Positions 1 through 10,100 of a DNA stretch of 64,000 nt are shown in pieces. Within the stretch, counting starts at the first letter, position 1, and every line of letters begins with the position of its first letter. The translations under genes and the position numbers were made by a program. This DNA is from UKL13-3 sp040387195 (GTDB lineage Bacteria > Bacteroidota > Bacteroidia > UKL13-3): NCBI GenBank assembly GCA_040387195.1, contig JAZKEF010000012.1, forward strand, positions 157,542 through 221,541, in the 5' to 3' direction. The notes under the pieces were generated by a model, which saw only the letters and a program-made list of their open reading frames with translations, was not told the origin of the DNA and ran no database searches.

Positions 1-170
1 AGACCTTATTGAAACTCGAAAAAATTGAAAAGGCATTACTTGGTCAACTCTCACGACTGAACAAGCATGATGATGATATTGATTCAATTTTCAACGTACT
101 GAAAGAGCTGTTACAACCACTTAAACAGCAAACACCGTCCCGCAAACGGATTGGATTTAAAAGCGATTAA
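1..170 (+). CDS. C-terminal fragment of a probable ORF6N-domain protein (5' end outside window)
   Basis: The frame is open from base 3 to a TAA at 168-170, giving 55 codons with no start inside the window. The visible part is a charged helix (KLEKIEKALLGQL, then KHDDDIDSIFNVLKELLQP) followed by a basic tail ending IGFKSD. This layout, a coiled helix with 'I..IF..LK.LL.P' and a terminal IGFK, is what I recall from the C-terminus of Bacteroidota ORF6N (phage antirepressor/KilA-N-like) proteins. The DNA-binding domain itself is not visible, so the call rests on the tail alone. The next gene starts 57 bp downstream on the same strand. Confidence 0.5.
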   Translation, partial: TLLKLEKIEKALLGQLSRLNKHDDDIDSIFNVLKELLQPLKQQTPSRKRIGFKSD

Positions 171-227
171 CCACTTTCATCCTGCCCTTTTTCACAAAAA
201 CCCCATCCTCTTTTAGGCATTCACATT

Positions 228-1298
228 ATGCAAATCGAACTTATTAAAGGCAGGGGCTCGCAGCTCAATACTCCCAACCGTTTCAGCAAATATGAAACAG
301 TAACCGAATTCATCGAGGGGTTGGATGAACCGTTGATTCAGGAGGTGCGTACTCAGGTATTTCTGGATTATCCCAAAAAGATTGTCAATAAAATTGAAAG
401 TCCGGATGTGGGTATGCAGTTTTCAGTGAACCCATACCAGGGATGCGAACATGGATGCATTTACTGTTATGCGCGAAACACACATGAATACTGGGGATTC
501 AGTGCCGGATTGGACTTTGAATCGAAGTTGATTGCCAAACCCAATGCCCCACAGTTATTGATACAGGCGTTTGAACATAAAAAATGGAAGCCTTCCGTTA
601 TTTCGTTATCGGGCAATACCGATTGTTACCAACCCATTGAACGAAAATACCAGCTCACCCGAAAATTATTGGAAGTATGCTTAAAGTATAAAAATCCGGT
701 GGGCATCATCACCAAAAACCAATTGGTATTGCGCGATCTTGATTTGCTGAAACAGCTGGCAGCCCATCAACTGGTGCAGGTTTATGTAACCATTACTTCA
801 CTGGATGAAAGTATCAGGCAAAAACTGGAACCACGAACAACTACGTACCAAAACCGTCTCAAAATTTTGAGAGAATTAACAGCTGCAGGCATTCCGTGTG
901 GGGTGATGGTAGCGCCTATTATTCCCGGATTAACCAATTATGGTATTGCCGAAGTACTTGAAGCTGCAGGTAATGCCGGTGCTTACACAGCAGGATATAC
1001 CATCCTTCGGCTTAACGGACAACTGGAAAATATTTTCACCGACTGGGTGCACAAAGCATTCCCTGATGCAGCCGATAAAATATTAAAACAAGTTGCCGAA
1101 TGCCATGGAGGAAATCTTAACGATTCACGTTTTGGAACCCGCATGAAAGGTGAGGGAAAAATTGCAGAAAGCATCCGCAACCTGTTTATTGCAGCACGCA
1201 AAAAACACATGAGTTTAACACCTGCATATGCATTTAACATGACGGCATTTGAGAGGCCTGTGAGGGCGGGACAGCAGATGGCGTTGGAGTTATTTTAA
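228..1298 (+). CDS. PA0069-type radical SAM protein
   Basis: The 356-residue protein carries the radical SAM cluster-binding motif C73-x3-C77-x2-C80 (GCEHGCIYC). It sits in the context VNPYQGCEHGC and is followed by ARNTHEYWG, which is diagnostic of the PA0069/Rv2578c group related to SplB. The enzyme should bind a 4Fe-4S cluster and S-adenosylmethionine; the physiological substrate of this group is not established. An SGNTD segment after the motif and the MVAPIIPGL strand fit a TIM-barrel radical SAM core. Length is normal for the family. Its 3' end overlaps the convergent acs gene by 9 bp, so no terminator separates the two. The ATG at 228 is the only reasonable start. Confidence 0.85.
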   Translation: MQIELIKGRGSQLNTPNRFSKYETVTEFIEGLDEPLIQEVRTQVFLDYPKKIVNKIESPDVGMQFSVNPYQGCEHGCIYCYARNTHEYWGFSAGLDFESKLIAKPNAPQLLIQAFEHKKWKPSVISLSGNTDCYQPIERKYQLTRKLLEVCLKYKNPVGIITKNQLVLRDLDLLKQLAAHQLVQVYVTITSLDESIRQKLEPRTTTYQNRLKILRELTAAGIPCGVMVAPIIPGLTNYGIAEVLEAAGNAGAYTAGYTILRLNGQLENIFTDWVHKAFPDAADKILKQVAECHGGNLNDSRFGTRMKGEGKIAESIRNLFIAARKKHMSLTPAYAFNMTAFERPVRAGQQMALELF

Positions 1299-3218
1299 CG
1301 CACCATTCTTAATTTCCTCCACCACGCCCGGATCCAATAATGTGGATGTATCTCCAAGGTTAGATGTTTCACCCTCCGCTATTTTGCGTAAAATTCTGCG
1401 CATAATTTTACCGCTTCGTGTTTTCGGTAATCCTGTTACAAACTGAATCTTATCGGGTTTGGCAATTGCTCCAATGACACGGGAAACTGTTTGCATAATA
1501 TCTTTTCGCATTTGTTCTGCATCTCCATGGATGTGTTCCAAAATAACATATGCATAAATGCCTTGCCCTTTGATATCATGCGGATAACCAACCACCGCAC
1601 TTTCTACCACACCACTGTGCATATTGAGTGCATTCTCTACTTCGGCTGTTCCGATGCGGTGTCCGCTCACATTAAGCACATCATCCACACGACCTGTGAT
1701 TCTGTAATGCCCCTCTTCATCGCGTAAACAACCATCTCCAGTGAAGTACATATTTTCATACGTAGCAAAATAACTGGTACGGCAACGCTCGTGATCACCA
1801 TATGTGGTACGAATCATTCCGGGCCACGGATGCGTGATGCATAAATTTCCACTTACCGAATTTCCCTCAATAATCTTCCCGTTTTCATCTACCAAAACAG
1901 GTTGAATTCCCGGTAAAGGCAACGTAGCAAATGTTGGCTTTTGAGGTGTGACTCCGGCAAGACCTGAAATCATGATCCCACCTGTTTCTGTTTGCCACCA
2001 GGTATCTACAATCGGGCATTTTTCTTTGCCTATATTTTTATTGTACCATTGCCATGCTTCCTCATTAATAGGTTCTCCAACCGAACCCAATACCTTCAGC
2101 GAACTTAAATCCTTATCTTTTACATAATCCAACCCAAAACCCATTAAACTGCGAATGGCAGTTGGTGCTGTATATAAAACATCGACCTTATGTTTAGCTA
2201 CAATATCCCAGAACCTTCCCGCATCGGGCCAAGTAGGGATGCCTTCAAACATGAGCGAAGTTCCTCCGGCACTCAGTGGACCATATACAATATAACTGTG
2301 CCCGGTGATCCAACCGATATCGGCCGTACAAAAATGAACCTGTCCCGGTTGGTATTGAAACACATTGACAAACGTATAGTTGGCCCAAACCATATAACCG
2401 GCCTGTGTATGCACCACTCCTTTGGGTTTGCCTGTAGAGCCTGAGGTATACAGAATGAATAGTGGAGCTTCGGCATCCATGGGTTCGGCCGGAAAGTGGA
2501 CGATGCCATCTTTTTCCACTTGTGTTTCGGCAAATTCCATTTCATCCTCCCACCAGATATCACGTCCTTTGATCATGGATACAGGAATGCGGGTACGAGT
2601 ATACACAATTACCTTTTTTACTGTTTTGTTTCCTACCAAAGCGTCATCAATTACACTTTTCAATGGAATATCTTTTGCACCCCGGTAGGCTCCATCGCAG
2701 GTAATAATAAATTCGGCCTGGGCATCATCCAGTCTATCGGCAATACTTTGTGCTGAGAACCCTCCAAAAATGACACTGTGAACAGCACCAATTCGGGCAC
2801 ATCCCAATACTGCATATGCCAGCTCCGGAACCATTCCCATATAGATGCATACCCGGTCTCCCTTTTTTACACCATTGTTTTTGAGCATTTGTGCAACCTG
2901 GCAAACACGTTTATGCAATCGGTTATAGGTGACGGTGCGTGTGCGCTCTTCAGGATCATTGGACTCCCATATAATGGCAGGTTCTTCTCCCCTTGTTGCA
3001 AGATGCCTGTCGATACAGTTCTCGGTAATGTTTAACTGAGCTCCTTTAAACCATTCAACTTTGGGTTCTTTAAAATTCCACTCCAACACTTTGTCCCATT
3101 TCTTTTTCCAAACAAAATTTTCTGCTACTTCAGCCCAAAACTCATCGGGAGACTCAATGCTCTTTTGATAGGCTTCTTTATATTGACTCAAACTTTTGAT
3201 CTGAAACGGATAGGTCAT
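1290..3218 (-). CDS. acs: acetyl-CoA synthetase (AMP-forming)
   Basis: This 642-residue adenylate-forming enzyme converts acetate, ATP and CoA to acetyl-CoA, AMP and PPi in the cytoplasm. The full set of ANL-superfamily motifs is visible: the P-loop-like LYTSGSTGKPKG near residue 260, the DTWWQTETGG motif (A5), YFTGDGCLRDEEG and ITGRVDDVLNVSGHR (A8 hinge). The C-terminal PKTRSGKIMRR contains the catalytic lysine K604, the residue acetylated in other Acs proteins. Length is typical. The gene is convergent with the radical SAM gene (9-bp overlap) and is followed upstream by accA on the same strand, with a terminator between them. The two are therefore separate transcripts although they act consecutively on acetyl-CoA. 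Confidence 0.95.
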   Translation of the reverse strand: MTYPFQIKSLSQYKEAYQKSIESPDEFWAEVAENFVWKKKWDKVLEWNFKEPKVEWFKGAQLNITENCIDRHLATRGEEPAIIWESNDPEERTRTVTYNRLHKRVCQVAQMLKNNGVKKGDRVCIYMGMVPELAYAVLGCARIGAVHSVIFGGFSAQSIADRLDDAQAEFIITCDGAYRGAKDIPLKSVIDDALVGNKTVKKVIVYTRTRIPVSMIKGRDIWWEDEMEFAETQVEKDGIVHFPAEPMDAEAPLFILYTSGSTGKPKGVVHTQAGYMVWANYTFVNVFQYQPGQVHFCTADIGWITGHSYIVYGPLSAGGTSLMFEGIPTWPDAGRFWDIVAKHKVDVLYTAPTAIRSLMGFGLDYVKDKDLSSLKVLGSVGEPINEEAWQWYNKNIGKEKCPIVDTWWQTETGGIMISGLAGVTPQKPTFATLPLPGIQPVLVDENGKIIEGNSVSGNLCITHPWPGMIRTTYGDHERCRTSYFATYENMYFTGDGCLRDEEGHYRITGRVDDVLNVSGHRIGTAEVENALNMHSGVVESAVVGYPHDIKGQGIYAYVILEHIHGDAEQMRKDIMQTVSRVIGAIAKPDKIQFVTGLPKTRSGKIMRRILRKIAEGETSNLGDTSTLLDPGVVEEIKNGALK

Positions 3219-3296
3219 ATATGATTTTATTAATGCAACTAAATTACTATTCCTGATGAAAGTGTCGATATGGTTTTTTTCAAAAAATGATTACAC

Positions 3297-3324
3297 AAAA
3301 AAACCGGCCTTATGAGCCGGTTTT
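3297..3324 (-). terminator. Rho-independent terminator of accA
   Basis: Read on the minus strand, a 9-bp perfect stem AAAACCGGC / GCCGGTTTT with a 7-nt loop is followed by a run of T. It lies 22 bp past the accA stop and before acs on the same strand, so it should separate the two transcripts. Confidence 0.9.
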
Positions 3325-3346
3325 GAATGCAGTTGACGTATTATTT

Positions 3347-4309
3347 TTACGCCTCCGTATAAGCTCCCATATCCGAGAATTTCTCAATGCGCTTAGTTAC
3401 CAATGTTTCAGGATCCAGTTTTTTAAGTTCACTAATATAGCTCAACAAGGAAGTTTTCATTGTTTTATACATCTGCTCAGGATCGGCATGAGCACCTCCC
3501 AAAGGCTCTGCGATGATGCCATCTATTAATTTATTGGATAACATATCGGTTGCAGTAAGCTTCAATGCTTCGGCTGCTTTGGCCTTGTGATCCCAGCTTC
3601 TCCATAAAATAGATGAACATGATTCGGGCGAAATAACCGAATACCAGGTATTTTCAAGCATCACCACTCTATCGCCTACACCTATACCCAATGCTCCTCC
3701 AGAGGCCCCTTCTCCTATTACCACACAAATTACCGGTACTTTAAGCACGCTCATTTCCAGTAAGTTTTTAGCAATGGCCTCGCCTTGTCCGCGTTCTTCC
3801 GCTTCCAATCCGGGCGATGCACCTGGCGTATCTATCAATGTAATGACGGGTTTGTTAAATTTCTCTGCCAGTTTCATCAAACGCAATGCCTTGCGATAGC
3901 CTTCAGGATTAGGCATTCCGAAGTTACGGTACTGACGTTGTTTGGTGTTACGTCCCTTTTGATGGCCAATAACCATCACGGTTTGATCACCCAAACGCGC
4001 AAATCCGCCTACAATGGCTTTATCATCCTTAACGTTACGATCTCCATGCTGCTCAATAAAATCTTCGAAAATATTCTCGATATAATCCAGTGTATACGGC
4101 CTATCGGCATGACGTGAAATCTGAACACGTTGCCATCCATTGAGGCCTCCATATACCCTTTTCTTCTCCTCAAGCATCTTTTCTTCAAGGTCTTTTACGG
4201 TTGCCGTGAGATCTATTTTGCTCTTTTCTGAAAGTTGTTTTGCCTTTTGTAACTGCTCTTCAAGCTCTTGTATTGATTTTTCAAAATCGAAGTAAGTTGT
4301 CATACTCAT
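3347..4309 (-). CDS. accA: acetyl-CoA carboxylase carboxyltransferase subunit alpha
   Basis: The 320-residue protein matches the alpha subunit of the carboxyltransferase that transfers CO2 from carboxybiotin to acetyl-CoA, the first committed step of fatty-acid synthesis. An N-terminal coiled-coil helix (residues 5-60) is followed by the crotonase-type carboxyltransferase fold. The motifs TLIDTPGASPG and EGASGGALGIGVGDRV hold the oxyanion-hole glycines. Length equals the usual 315-325. Two ATGs (residues 1 and 3, MSMTTYFDFE) could serve as start; the sequence does not decide between them. AccD is not in the window, as is usual for dispersed acc genes. The gene faces away from tRNA-Asp. Confidence 0.95.
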   Translation of the reverse strand: MSMTTYFDFEKSIQELEEQLQKAKQLSEKSKIDLTATVKDLEEKMLEEKKRVYGGLNGWQRVQISRHADRPYTLDYIENIFEDFIEQHGDRNVKDDKAIVGGFARLGDQTVMVIGHQKGRNTKQRQYRNFGMPNPEGYRKALRLMKLAEKFNKPVITLIDTPGASPGLEAEERGQGEAIAKNLLEMSVLKVPVICVVIGEGASGGALGIGVGDRVVMLENTWYSVISPESCSSILWRSWDHKAKAAEALKLTATDMLSNKLIDGIIAEPLGGAHADPEQMYKTMKTSLLSYISELKKLDPETLVTKRIEKFSDMGAYTEA

Positions 4310-4368
4310 TTTTAAATGCTGTGCGCAAAGTAAATAAGAAAGTAGGATAAAAAACTTTAAAGTTTAAG

Positions 4369-4399
4369 TTGACAAAATAAAATATAGGCCTATATTTGC
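4369..4399 (+). promoter_or_regulatory. Promoter of tRNA-Asp (TTG-N20-TATATTTG)
   Basis: TTG (4369-4371) and TATATTTG (4392-4399) are separated by 20 nt and match the Bacteroidota housekeeping promoter TTG...TAnnTTTG. They lie about 105 bp upstream of the tRNA, leaving a leader that contains the palindrome at 4457-4476. Confidence 0.75.
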
Positions 4400-4456
4400 A
4401 TCCCGTTTGAGAGAGAAATCATTCAAACATTGTTCTAAAGTTTACGGTTTGTAGTT

Positions 4457-4476
4457 CTCCCGATAGCTATCGGGAG
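4457..4476. repeat. 20-bp perfect palindrome, CCGATAGCTATCGG family
   Basis: CTCCCGATAGCTATCGGGAG is perfectly self-complementary and lies in the tRNA-Asp leader. The same core CCGATAGCTATCGG recurs at 29804-29821, and with one mismatch at 53450-53467, always between genes. It is therefore a dispersed intergenic repeat rather than a tRNA-specific signal. Confidence 0.8.
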
Positions 4477-4504
4477 GTTAGAATACCAAAACGATAATAC
4501 CATT

Positions 4505-4578
4505 GGTGTGGTAGTTCAGCTGGTTAGAATACCTGCCTGTCACGCAGGGGGTCGCGGGTTCGAGTCCCGTCCGCACCG
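4505..4578 (+). tRNA. tRNA-Asp (anticodon GTC)
   Basis: The 74-nt sequence folds into a standard cloverleaf. The acceptor arms are GGTGTGG/CCGCACC, the D-arm is GTTC/GAAT, the anticodon stem CCTGC/GCAGG encloses loop CTGTCAC, and the T-arm is GCGGG/CCCGT with TTCGAGT. The anticodon GTC specifies aspartate. Discriminator base is G, as expected for tRNA-Asp. The 3' CCA is not encoded and must be added after transcription. Confidence 0.97.
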
Positions 4579-4590
4579 CAACATTCAATT

Positions 4591-4622
4591 AAAAAGCCTT
4601 TCCAAAAGAAAGGCTTTTTTGT
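4591..4622 (+). terminator. Terminator of tRNA-Asp
   Basis: A stem AAAAAGCCTTTC / GAAAGGCTTTTTT with a 6-nt loop and a T-run lies 12 nt after the tRNA 3' end. Confidence 0.9.
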
Positions 4623-4794
4623 TGCAAAATGCACCGGATTCCATAATCATCAGTGCCATCACCTCGTCTTCATCCGAAACACTCCAACCTTAATACATTG
4701 CTTATCCAAACAGAAGTCCGAATTCATGAAACCATTCTGCCGGATACCAAAACGGAACAAGAATTGAGTCCTATCCTGTAAAATTAAGACGATC

Positions 4795-5256
4795 ATGAAA
4801 TTCACAGTTTTAATCGGACGGATCTGTTATGCTCTTATCTTTCTGAACACCATTATTGGACATTTTTCGCAACAAACCATCGCCTATGCCCATTCACATG
4901 GTGTACCCATGGCATCGGTTCTTGTTCCTTTTTCGGGTATACTGGCCTTTGCGGGGGCGTTGAGCATTATATCCGGATACCATGCGAAATGGGGTGCATG
5001 GCTTATTGTACTTTTTTTGATTCCGGTTACTTTCACCATGCACAATTTCTGGACAATTGCCGATCCAATGGCCAGGCAATTGCAACTTACTATGTTTATG
5101 AAAAACATATCAATGCTTGGAGGTGCCTTGCTAATCAGTTATTGGGGTTCAGGCCCGTTAAGTCTGGATGCAAAAATGAACAGCACTCCAGTAAAGAAGG
5201 TAACCCTTACATCCTCTGCTGAAAAAGGAATAAAATTTGAACATATTGAGACGTAG
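4795..5256 (+). CDS. DoxX-family membrane protein
   Basis: This 153-residue integral membrane protein has four hydrophobic segments (about residues 5-23, 42-62, 66-86 and 98-118). It has the DoxX layout, including an N-terminal GRICYALIFLNTIIGHF segment, FSGILAFAGALSIISGY and a TFTMHNFW motif after the third helix. A polar C-terminal tail of about 30 residues follows. DoxX proteins are poorly defined; some associate with quinone or redox metabolism. The gene stands alone between the tRNA terminator and its own downstream terminator, with no recognisable ribosome binding site. Confidence 0.8.
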   Translation: MKFTVLIGRICYALIFLNTIIGHFSQQTIAYAHSHGVPMASVLVPFSGILAFAGALSIISGYHAKWGAWLIVLFLIPVTFTMHNFWTIADPMARQLQLTMFMKNISMLGGALLISYWGSGPLSLDAKMNSTPVKKVTLTSSAEKGIKFEHIET

Positions 5257-5354
5257 TATTTTCTTTCGGAATGCCTTGTGTAACAATAAGGCTGAGATTA
5301 TAACCGTAAAACTTGATACAGACAATGCTGTCGAAAGGATAAAGGACTACTTAC

Positions 5355-5386
5355 AGGCAGTCTTAGTTACAAGACTGCCTTTTTTT
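5355..5386 (+). terminator. Terminator downstream of the DoxX gene
   Basis: A perfect 10-bp stem AGGCAGTCTT / AAGACTGCCT with a 6-nt loop is followed by six T residues, about 100 bp after the DoxX stop codon. Confidence 0.85.
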
Positions 5387-5491
5387 GTATATTTTACTCC
5401 GTTTGGAAACATTTTTGTGCCTCCTCCAGAAATGAATTTTCTTACCCATTTAAGGCAATATTGTACTCATACGTAAAGGTGGCATGCACCC

Positions 5492-7000
5492 TTATAAAAT
5501 AGACTTCTGAAAACAATCATAGTAGGAAGATCCTGTATATTTTGATTCCAGCCATGCATTCAAGCTGATGTATTCCTTATCCCCGGGAATGTATTTTTTC
5601 AGGGATACAAAATGCCTGTAATCCACTTTGAATTTGTCACTCCCTTTATACCCTTCATGCTTAATCATACGCTCCAATATGCGCAGAAACAACATTTCAC
5701 GTTCAACATTTTTGGTGTGTGATGCTCCTCCGTATTTACGTTTGATTCTTTTCAGCAGGTATAATACATATTCATCATCTCCTTTTTCGAAATAAAAAAT
5801 GAGCCCGTACAATTCTGTAAACAGGAGCATCTCGAGTCCCAACCCTTCTTCCCTGAGTACCTGCTTTCCATATTGCTGGAGCAATCCCGAGTATATCCTT
5901 ATGCACCTATCATAATCATTGAGTTTAAAATACAAAGCCAGCAGATTGATGCGCAATAAAAAATAGATGATGGCATTTTTATTCTCCAATGAATATTTTT
6001 TATCAAGCCTGAGCAAAATGGACTTTGCTTCCTTCACTTTACCCGTGAACATATTCAAATCAGCTGCCATAATCTGGGAGCGAAAATCAAAGTAGATGTA
6101 TTTATCATGCTGTGCCTTAAAGTTTTCCTTTTGTGTTTCGTACACCCGACTGAATTTTATTGCAACCTTATAATCATAGGTTCTTACGGAAGACTGATAA
6201 ATGGATCGCAGCAATTCCATCAGCAATTCAGGAGGCACTTTATCCAGCATTCTTCTTCTTTGCATCACTCCGTAACTTTTCACGGAGTATATTTTTAATC
6301 CCTCGTAATCTTTCTTCTCACGGAATGCACGGCAAACCATGCTCACAATTTTAGCATATACTTTGGGGTTGTCGTAAATGCGATCCTCTAGCTGGTATTG
6401 TTTTAATACACGTTCAATGATGGCATCTATATTTCCAAACACTTCTTTTGAAAAAAGTTCGCTGATCTCAAACAACAATAATGTATAGGCTGCATTTGCA
6501 TCACCATTGCTTTTGGCCAATACCACATTCCGATCGCGTTTTGCAAGCAATGCCGGTACCGATACAGAAGGTGCGGTAAGAGGCCATGTACCCAGTGCAT
6601 AATCAATCTGGGTGTAGTAAATATAATCAAGCAGCTCAAACGACTCTGTTTCATGTGCCGATTTTTCCGCCTTTCCCAAATAGTTCCATGCTTCCTTGTA
6701 ACGCTCTTTCCTGAAAAAAAACCGGGCAACTTCCACATCATTCAAGATCCCTGAGTTTGCATCATGCTTGGTGTTTTCGAGTTGCACAAACAGTTCAAGT
6801 TGCCTTTTTAACCGTTTACGTGTCTGGTGATATGCGTTACTGCTTTGGCTGGAAGAAGGGATCTTTTTGCGAATAGCATCTACGAGCCGGACATCCTCGC
6901 GCTCCTGCACCATATTCGCCCTGCCTTTGAGGAAATACTTAAACTCCCGTAATTCTTCTCGGGTAAATGAAAGGATCATTTCTTCGATGAGGTGATGCAT
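5492..7000 (-). CDS. Hypothetical helical-repeat (TPR-like) protein
   Basis: I do not recognise a named family for this 502-residue protein. It is almost entirely alpha-helical with no signal peptide or membrane segment. Repeating paired helices with aromatic/leucine spacing (for example EAWNYLGKAEKSA and KLNDYDRCIRIYSGLLQQYG) suggest tetratricopeptide-type solenoid repeats across roughly residues 95-430. The N-terminus is rich in basic and acidic residues (SFTREELREFKYFLKGRANM) and may form a separate helical bundle. It is probably a cytoplasmic scaffold or regulator. It diverges from the large secreted protein starting at 7150 across a 149-bp AT-rich gap that may hold both promoters. Confidence 0.7.
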   Translation of the reverse strand: MHHLIEEMILSFTREELREFKYFLKGRANMVQEREDVRLVDAIRKKIPSSSQSSNAYHQTRKRLKRQLELFVQLENTKHDANSGILNDVEVARFFFRKERYKEAWNYLGKAEKSAHETESFELLDYIYYTQIDYALGTWPLTAPSVSVPALLAKRDRNVVLAKSNGDANAAYTLLLFEISELFSKEVFGNIDAIIERVLKQYQLEDRIYDNPKVYAKIVSMVCRAFREKKDYEGLKIYSVKSYGVMQRRRMLDKVPPELLMELLRSIYQSSVRTYDYKVAIKFSRVYETQKENFKAQHDKYIYFDFRSQIMAADLNMFTGKVKEAKSILLRLDKKYSLENKNAIIYFLLRINLLALYFKLNDYDRCIRIYSGLLQQYGKQVLREEGLGLEMLLFTELYGLIFYFEKGDDEYVLYLLKRIKRKYGGASHTKNVEREMLFLRILERMIKHEGYKGSDKFKVDYRHFVSLKKYIPGDKEYISLNAWLESKYTGSSYYDCFQKSIL

Positions 7001-7149
7001 ATGTAATAGTCAGTTATAAAATATAAAAATACACTAAAATTAAGACTAATTACAAATAACTAACATCTGTACACGACAGTTTTATGCATTTTTTGCGTGT
7101 CACATTTTACCTCAATTGTGTATCATTGGTTAATACAACCTCTATTATT

Positions 7150-10100
7150 ATGAAAAGACTATCTACCATCCTTTTTGCTCTCCTTTGTTTTTCTTCCCTG
7201 AGTTATGGACAACTCAGCGGAATTAAAACAGTTGGAGGAGTGTCTCCCGACTATGCTACCATCAGTGCCGCTGTAACCGCACTGAATGTAAACGGTGTTG
7301 CCTTCGGAGGTGTTACATTTAACATTGTTGCGGGACATACCGAAACGGCCAATAACCTTACCATCACCACCACCACGGGTGCCGACACGAGTACGATTGT
7401 ATTTCAGAAATCAGGGATAGGTGCCAACCCGCTTATCACGGCAGCGCCCGGTACATCAACCACTGTGGATGGTATCATCAAAATTGCGGGAACCGATTAT
7501 ATTACATTTGACGGAATTGACTTGCTCGACCCGACAACCAATACCACCACCACCACCCGTTCGGAATGGGGATATGCTATTCTGAAAGGTTCGGCTATGA
7601 ATGGCGCACAGCACGTAACCATCCGTAACTGCACCGTTACTTTACAAAAAGCCTACGCTTCCACTAAAGCTATTTATTGCGGCAACCATCTTACAACCTC
7701 TGCGAGTGCACTTACGGTTACCAATCAAACAGGAACCAATTCTTATATTGATATTTACGGAAATAATCTCACCAACTGTTATACGGGTATTTATACCATT
7801 GGAGCTACGAATGCTACCTATTATGATGACAGTTTAAGAATTGGCACCTATGGACAAAATGTGATTACCAATTTCGGAGGAACAACCACCATTGCATATG
7901 GAATTTACGTTCAGAATTTCAAATATGCAGAAATTATGAATGATTCGGTAAACGGAGGAGTGGGAACAACCCGGGATTTGATTGGTATTTATGCTGCAAC
8001 CGGAACCAATTGTAATGCACTTATTCAAAACAACTACATACAGATTGGCTTTAGTCCGAGCAGTTATGACGGATATGGAATTTACTATGCTGCAGGAACT
8101 GCTGCTAATACCGTTGTTATTGATCACAATACGATCAAAAACTGCAGCATTGCAGGTAGTATTAGCGACTTTTTTTCCATCTGGGTATCAACACCAGCAG
8201 CAACAACCATCAGCAACAATACTGTTGGATTTAACACCGGCTCCATGAGCATTGGAAGCTTTTACCAAATATATACAGTGGTTGCCAGTGCCACTCTCAA
8301 TATTCACTCCAATACCATCATGAATAATAGCGTTACTCCAGGAACCGGTGGAGCTTCCTATGGTATATATGCAACCGGAGCAGGAAATATTTACAACAAT
8401 ATTATTACGGAAAATGCTAACAGCGGAAGCAATGGGTCGTATTATGCTATATATGCGAATGCTGGAGGAAACATATACGGGAATGAGATAGACAGTAATA
8501 TTACCGGAACAAGCAGCAGTGCCAATTATGGAATATATACACTTGGTGGGGCTGCATCCATTTATAAGAATACGATTTACGAACTGATAACGGCCGGGTC
8601 GGGTGTTGTGCAGGGTATTGCTCTGGCAGCAACAACGAACGTGATGTATAGTGTTTACCAGAATAAAATTTACGGACTCACCAGCACAAGCAACAGCAGT
8701 GTGGTGAGTGGAATTGTTCAGTCGGGAGCAAGCACTGCTACCATTGACAATAACCTGATCGGGTTGCTCACTTCGGGTGCGAGTACCACAACAACCAATG
8801 GTATTAACGGGATTAACATTACCTCATCAACTACCGGAACCACGAGCAATATTTACCATAACTCTATTTATTTAAGCGCCACGTCAACCGGTGGAACAAA
8901 TTGCATTTTACTCAACACAGCCGTTTCTGCTACCGTTGCCAACAACCTTTTGGTAAACCTCTCGGGAGCGGGAACAACTACAAACCGTGCAGCCTGTTTA
9001 TTAAAAAGAACCAGTGCTACCTTTACGACTTACATGCCCGCATCGGATCATAATTTCTTCTTTTTGGGAGCACCCGGTACATACAGATATGTGTACTATG
9101 ATGGAACAACGGCTCACCAATCACTTCCTATGTTTCAGTTATATGCGGTAAACCAGGATCAATCTTCCATCTCACAGAATATTACATTTGCCAGTCTCAC
9201 CGGATCTGCCACCAATTTTTTACTGCCACAGGATACTACCTATACGGAAAGTGCCGGAAAAATTATCGCTGGATTGGAACGGGATTATACAACAACCAAT
9301 CCTAGAGCCACCTATCCGATAACAGGACAACTCAACGGAGGAGGAGGAGCTCCCGATATTGGTGCTTATGAGGCCGATCATATATTTGTTGACATTTTCC
9401 CTCCGTCTATTCATTTCACTCCAATAGGTAAAAGTCTTATAAGTTCAACCAAACTGCTCGACAGTGTGAAAATTTTTGACCCGAGCGGAATTAACCTTGG
9501 CTCAGGAAGTGTTCCAAGGTTGTACTACAAAAAATCGACTGAAACGAATGCGCTGGCATTTACTAACAATGCATCAGCCAATGGTTGGAAGTATGTTGAA
9601 ACTCCCAACACCTCTTATCCATATACTTTTGTAATTGACTATTCATTGTTATACTTAACCGGAGCGGTATCTGACGGAGATATTATTCAGTATTTTGTGG
9701 TTGCACAGGATAACTCCACTACTCCCAAAGTAGGTATTAAAGGAGCAGCCCTCGCAGCAGCGGCACCTTCGGTAGTGTTAACATCGGCACAATTCCCTGT
9801 TACAACCGGTTATTCCTATACGCTCAAATCGGCAGGTATACCGGCATCTGTAACGGTTGGTTCGGGTTCAACTTATACAAGCTTTACGCAACCCGGAGGT
9901 TTGTTTGAAGCCATTAACAACGGGATTGTTACCGGCAATATTACAGCAACTGTAACTTCAGATATTTTAACGGAAACAGGTACCATTGCCTTAAATAAGT
10001 TCACCGAAGAAGGACCGGGAGTCGGAACTTACACCCTTACCATCCAACCTGCAGCACCTACCGTGTATACTATTTCGGGAACGTATTCCCTCGGTGGATT

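Noticed and set aside
4508..4693. Open reading frame across the tRNA and its terminator
   Set aside because: It reads through tRNA-Asp and its terminator; the encoded peptide is the translation of structural RNA.
5237..5476. 79-residue frame following the DoxX gene
   Set aside because: It runs through the DoxX terminator and has no recognisable sequence.
7084..7149. Upstream ATG of the beta-helix protein
   Set aside because: It would add 22 residues before the signal peptide; ATG 7150 gives a canonical one.
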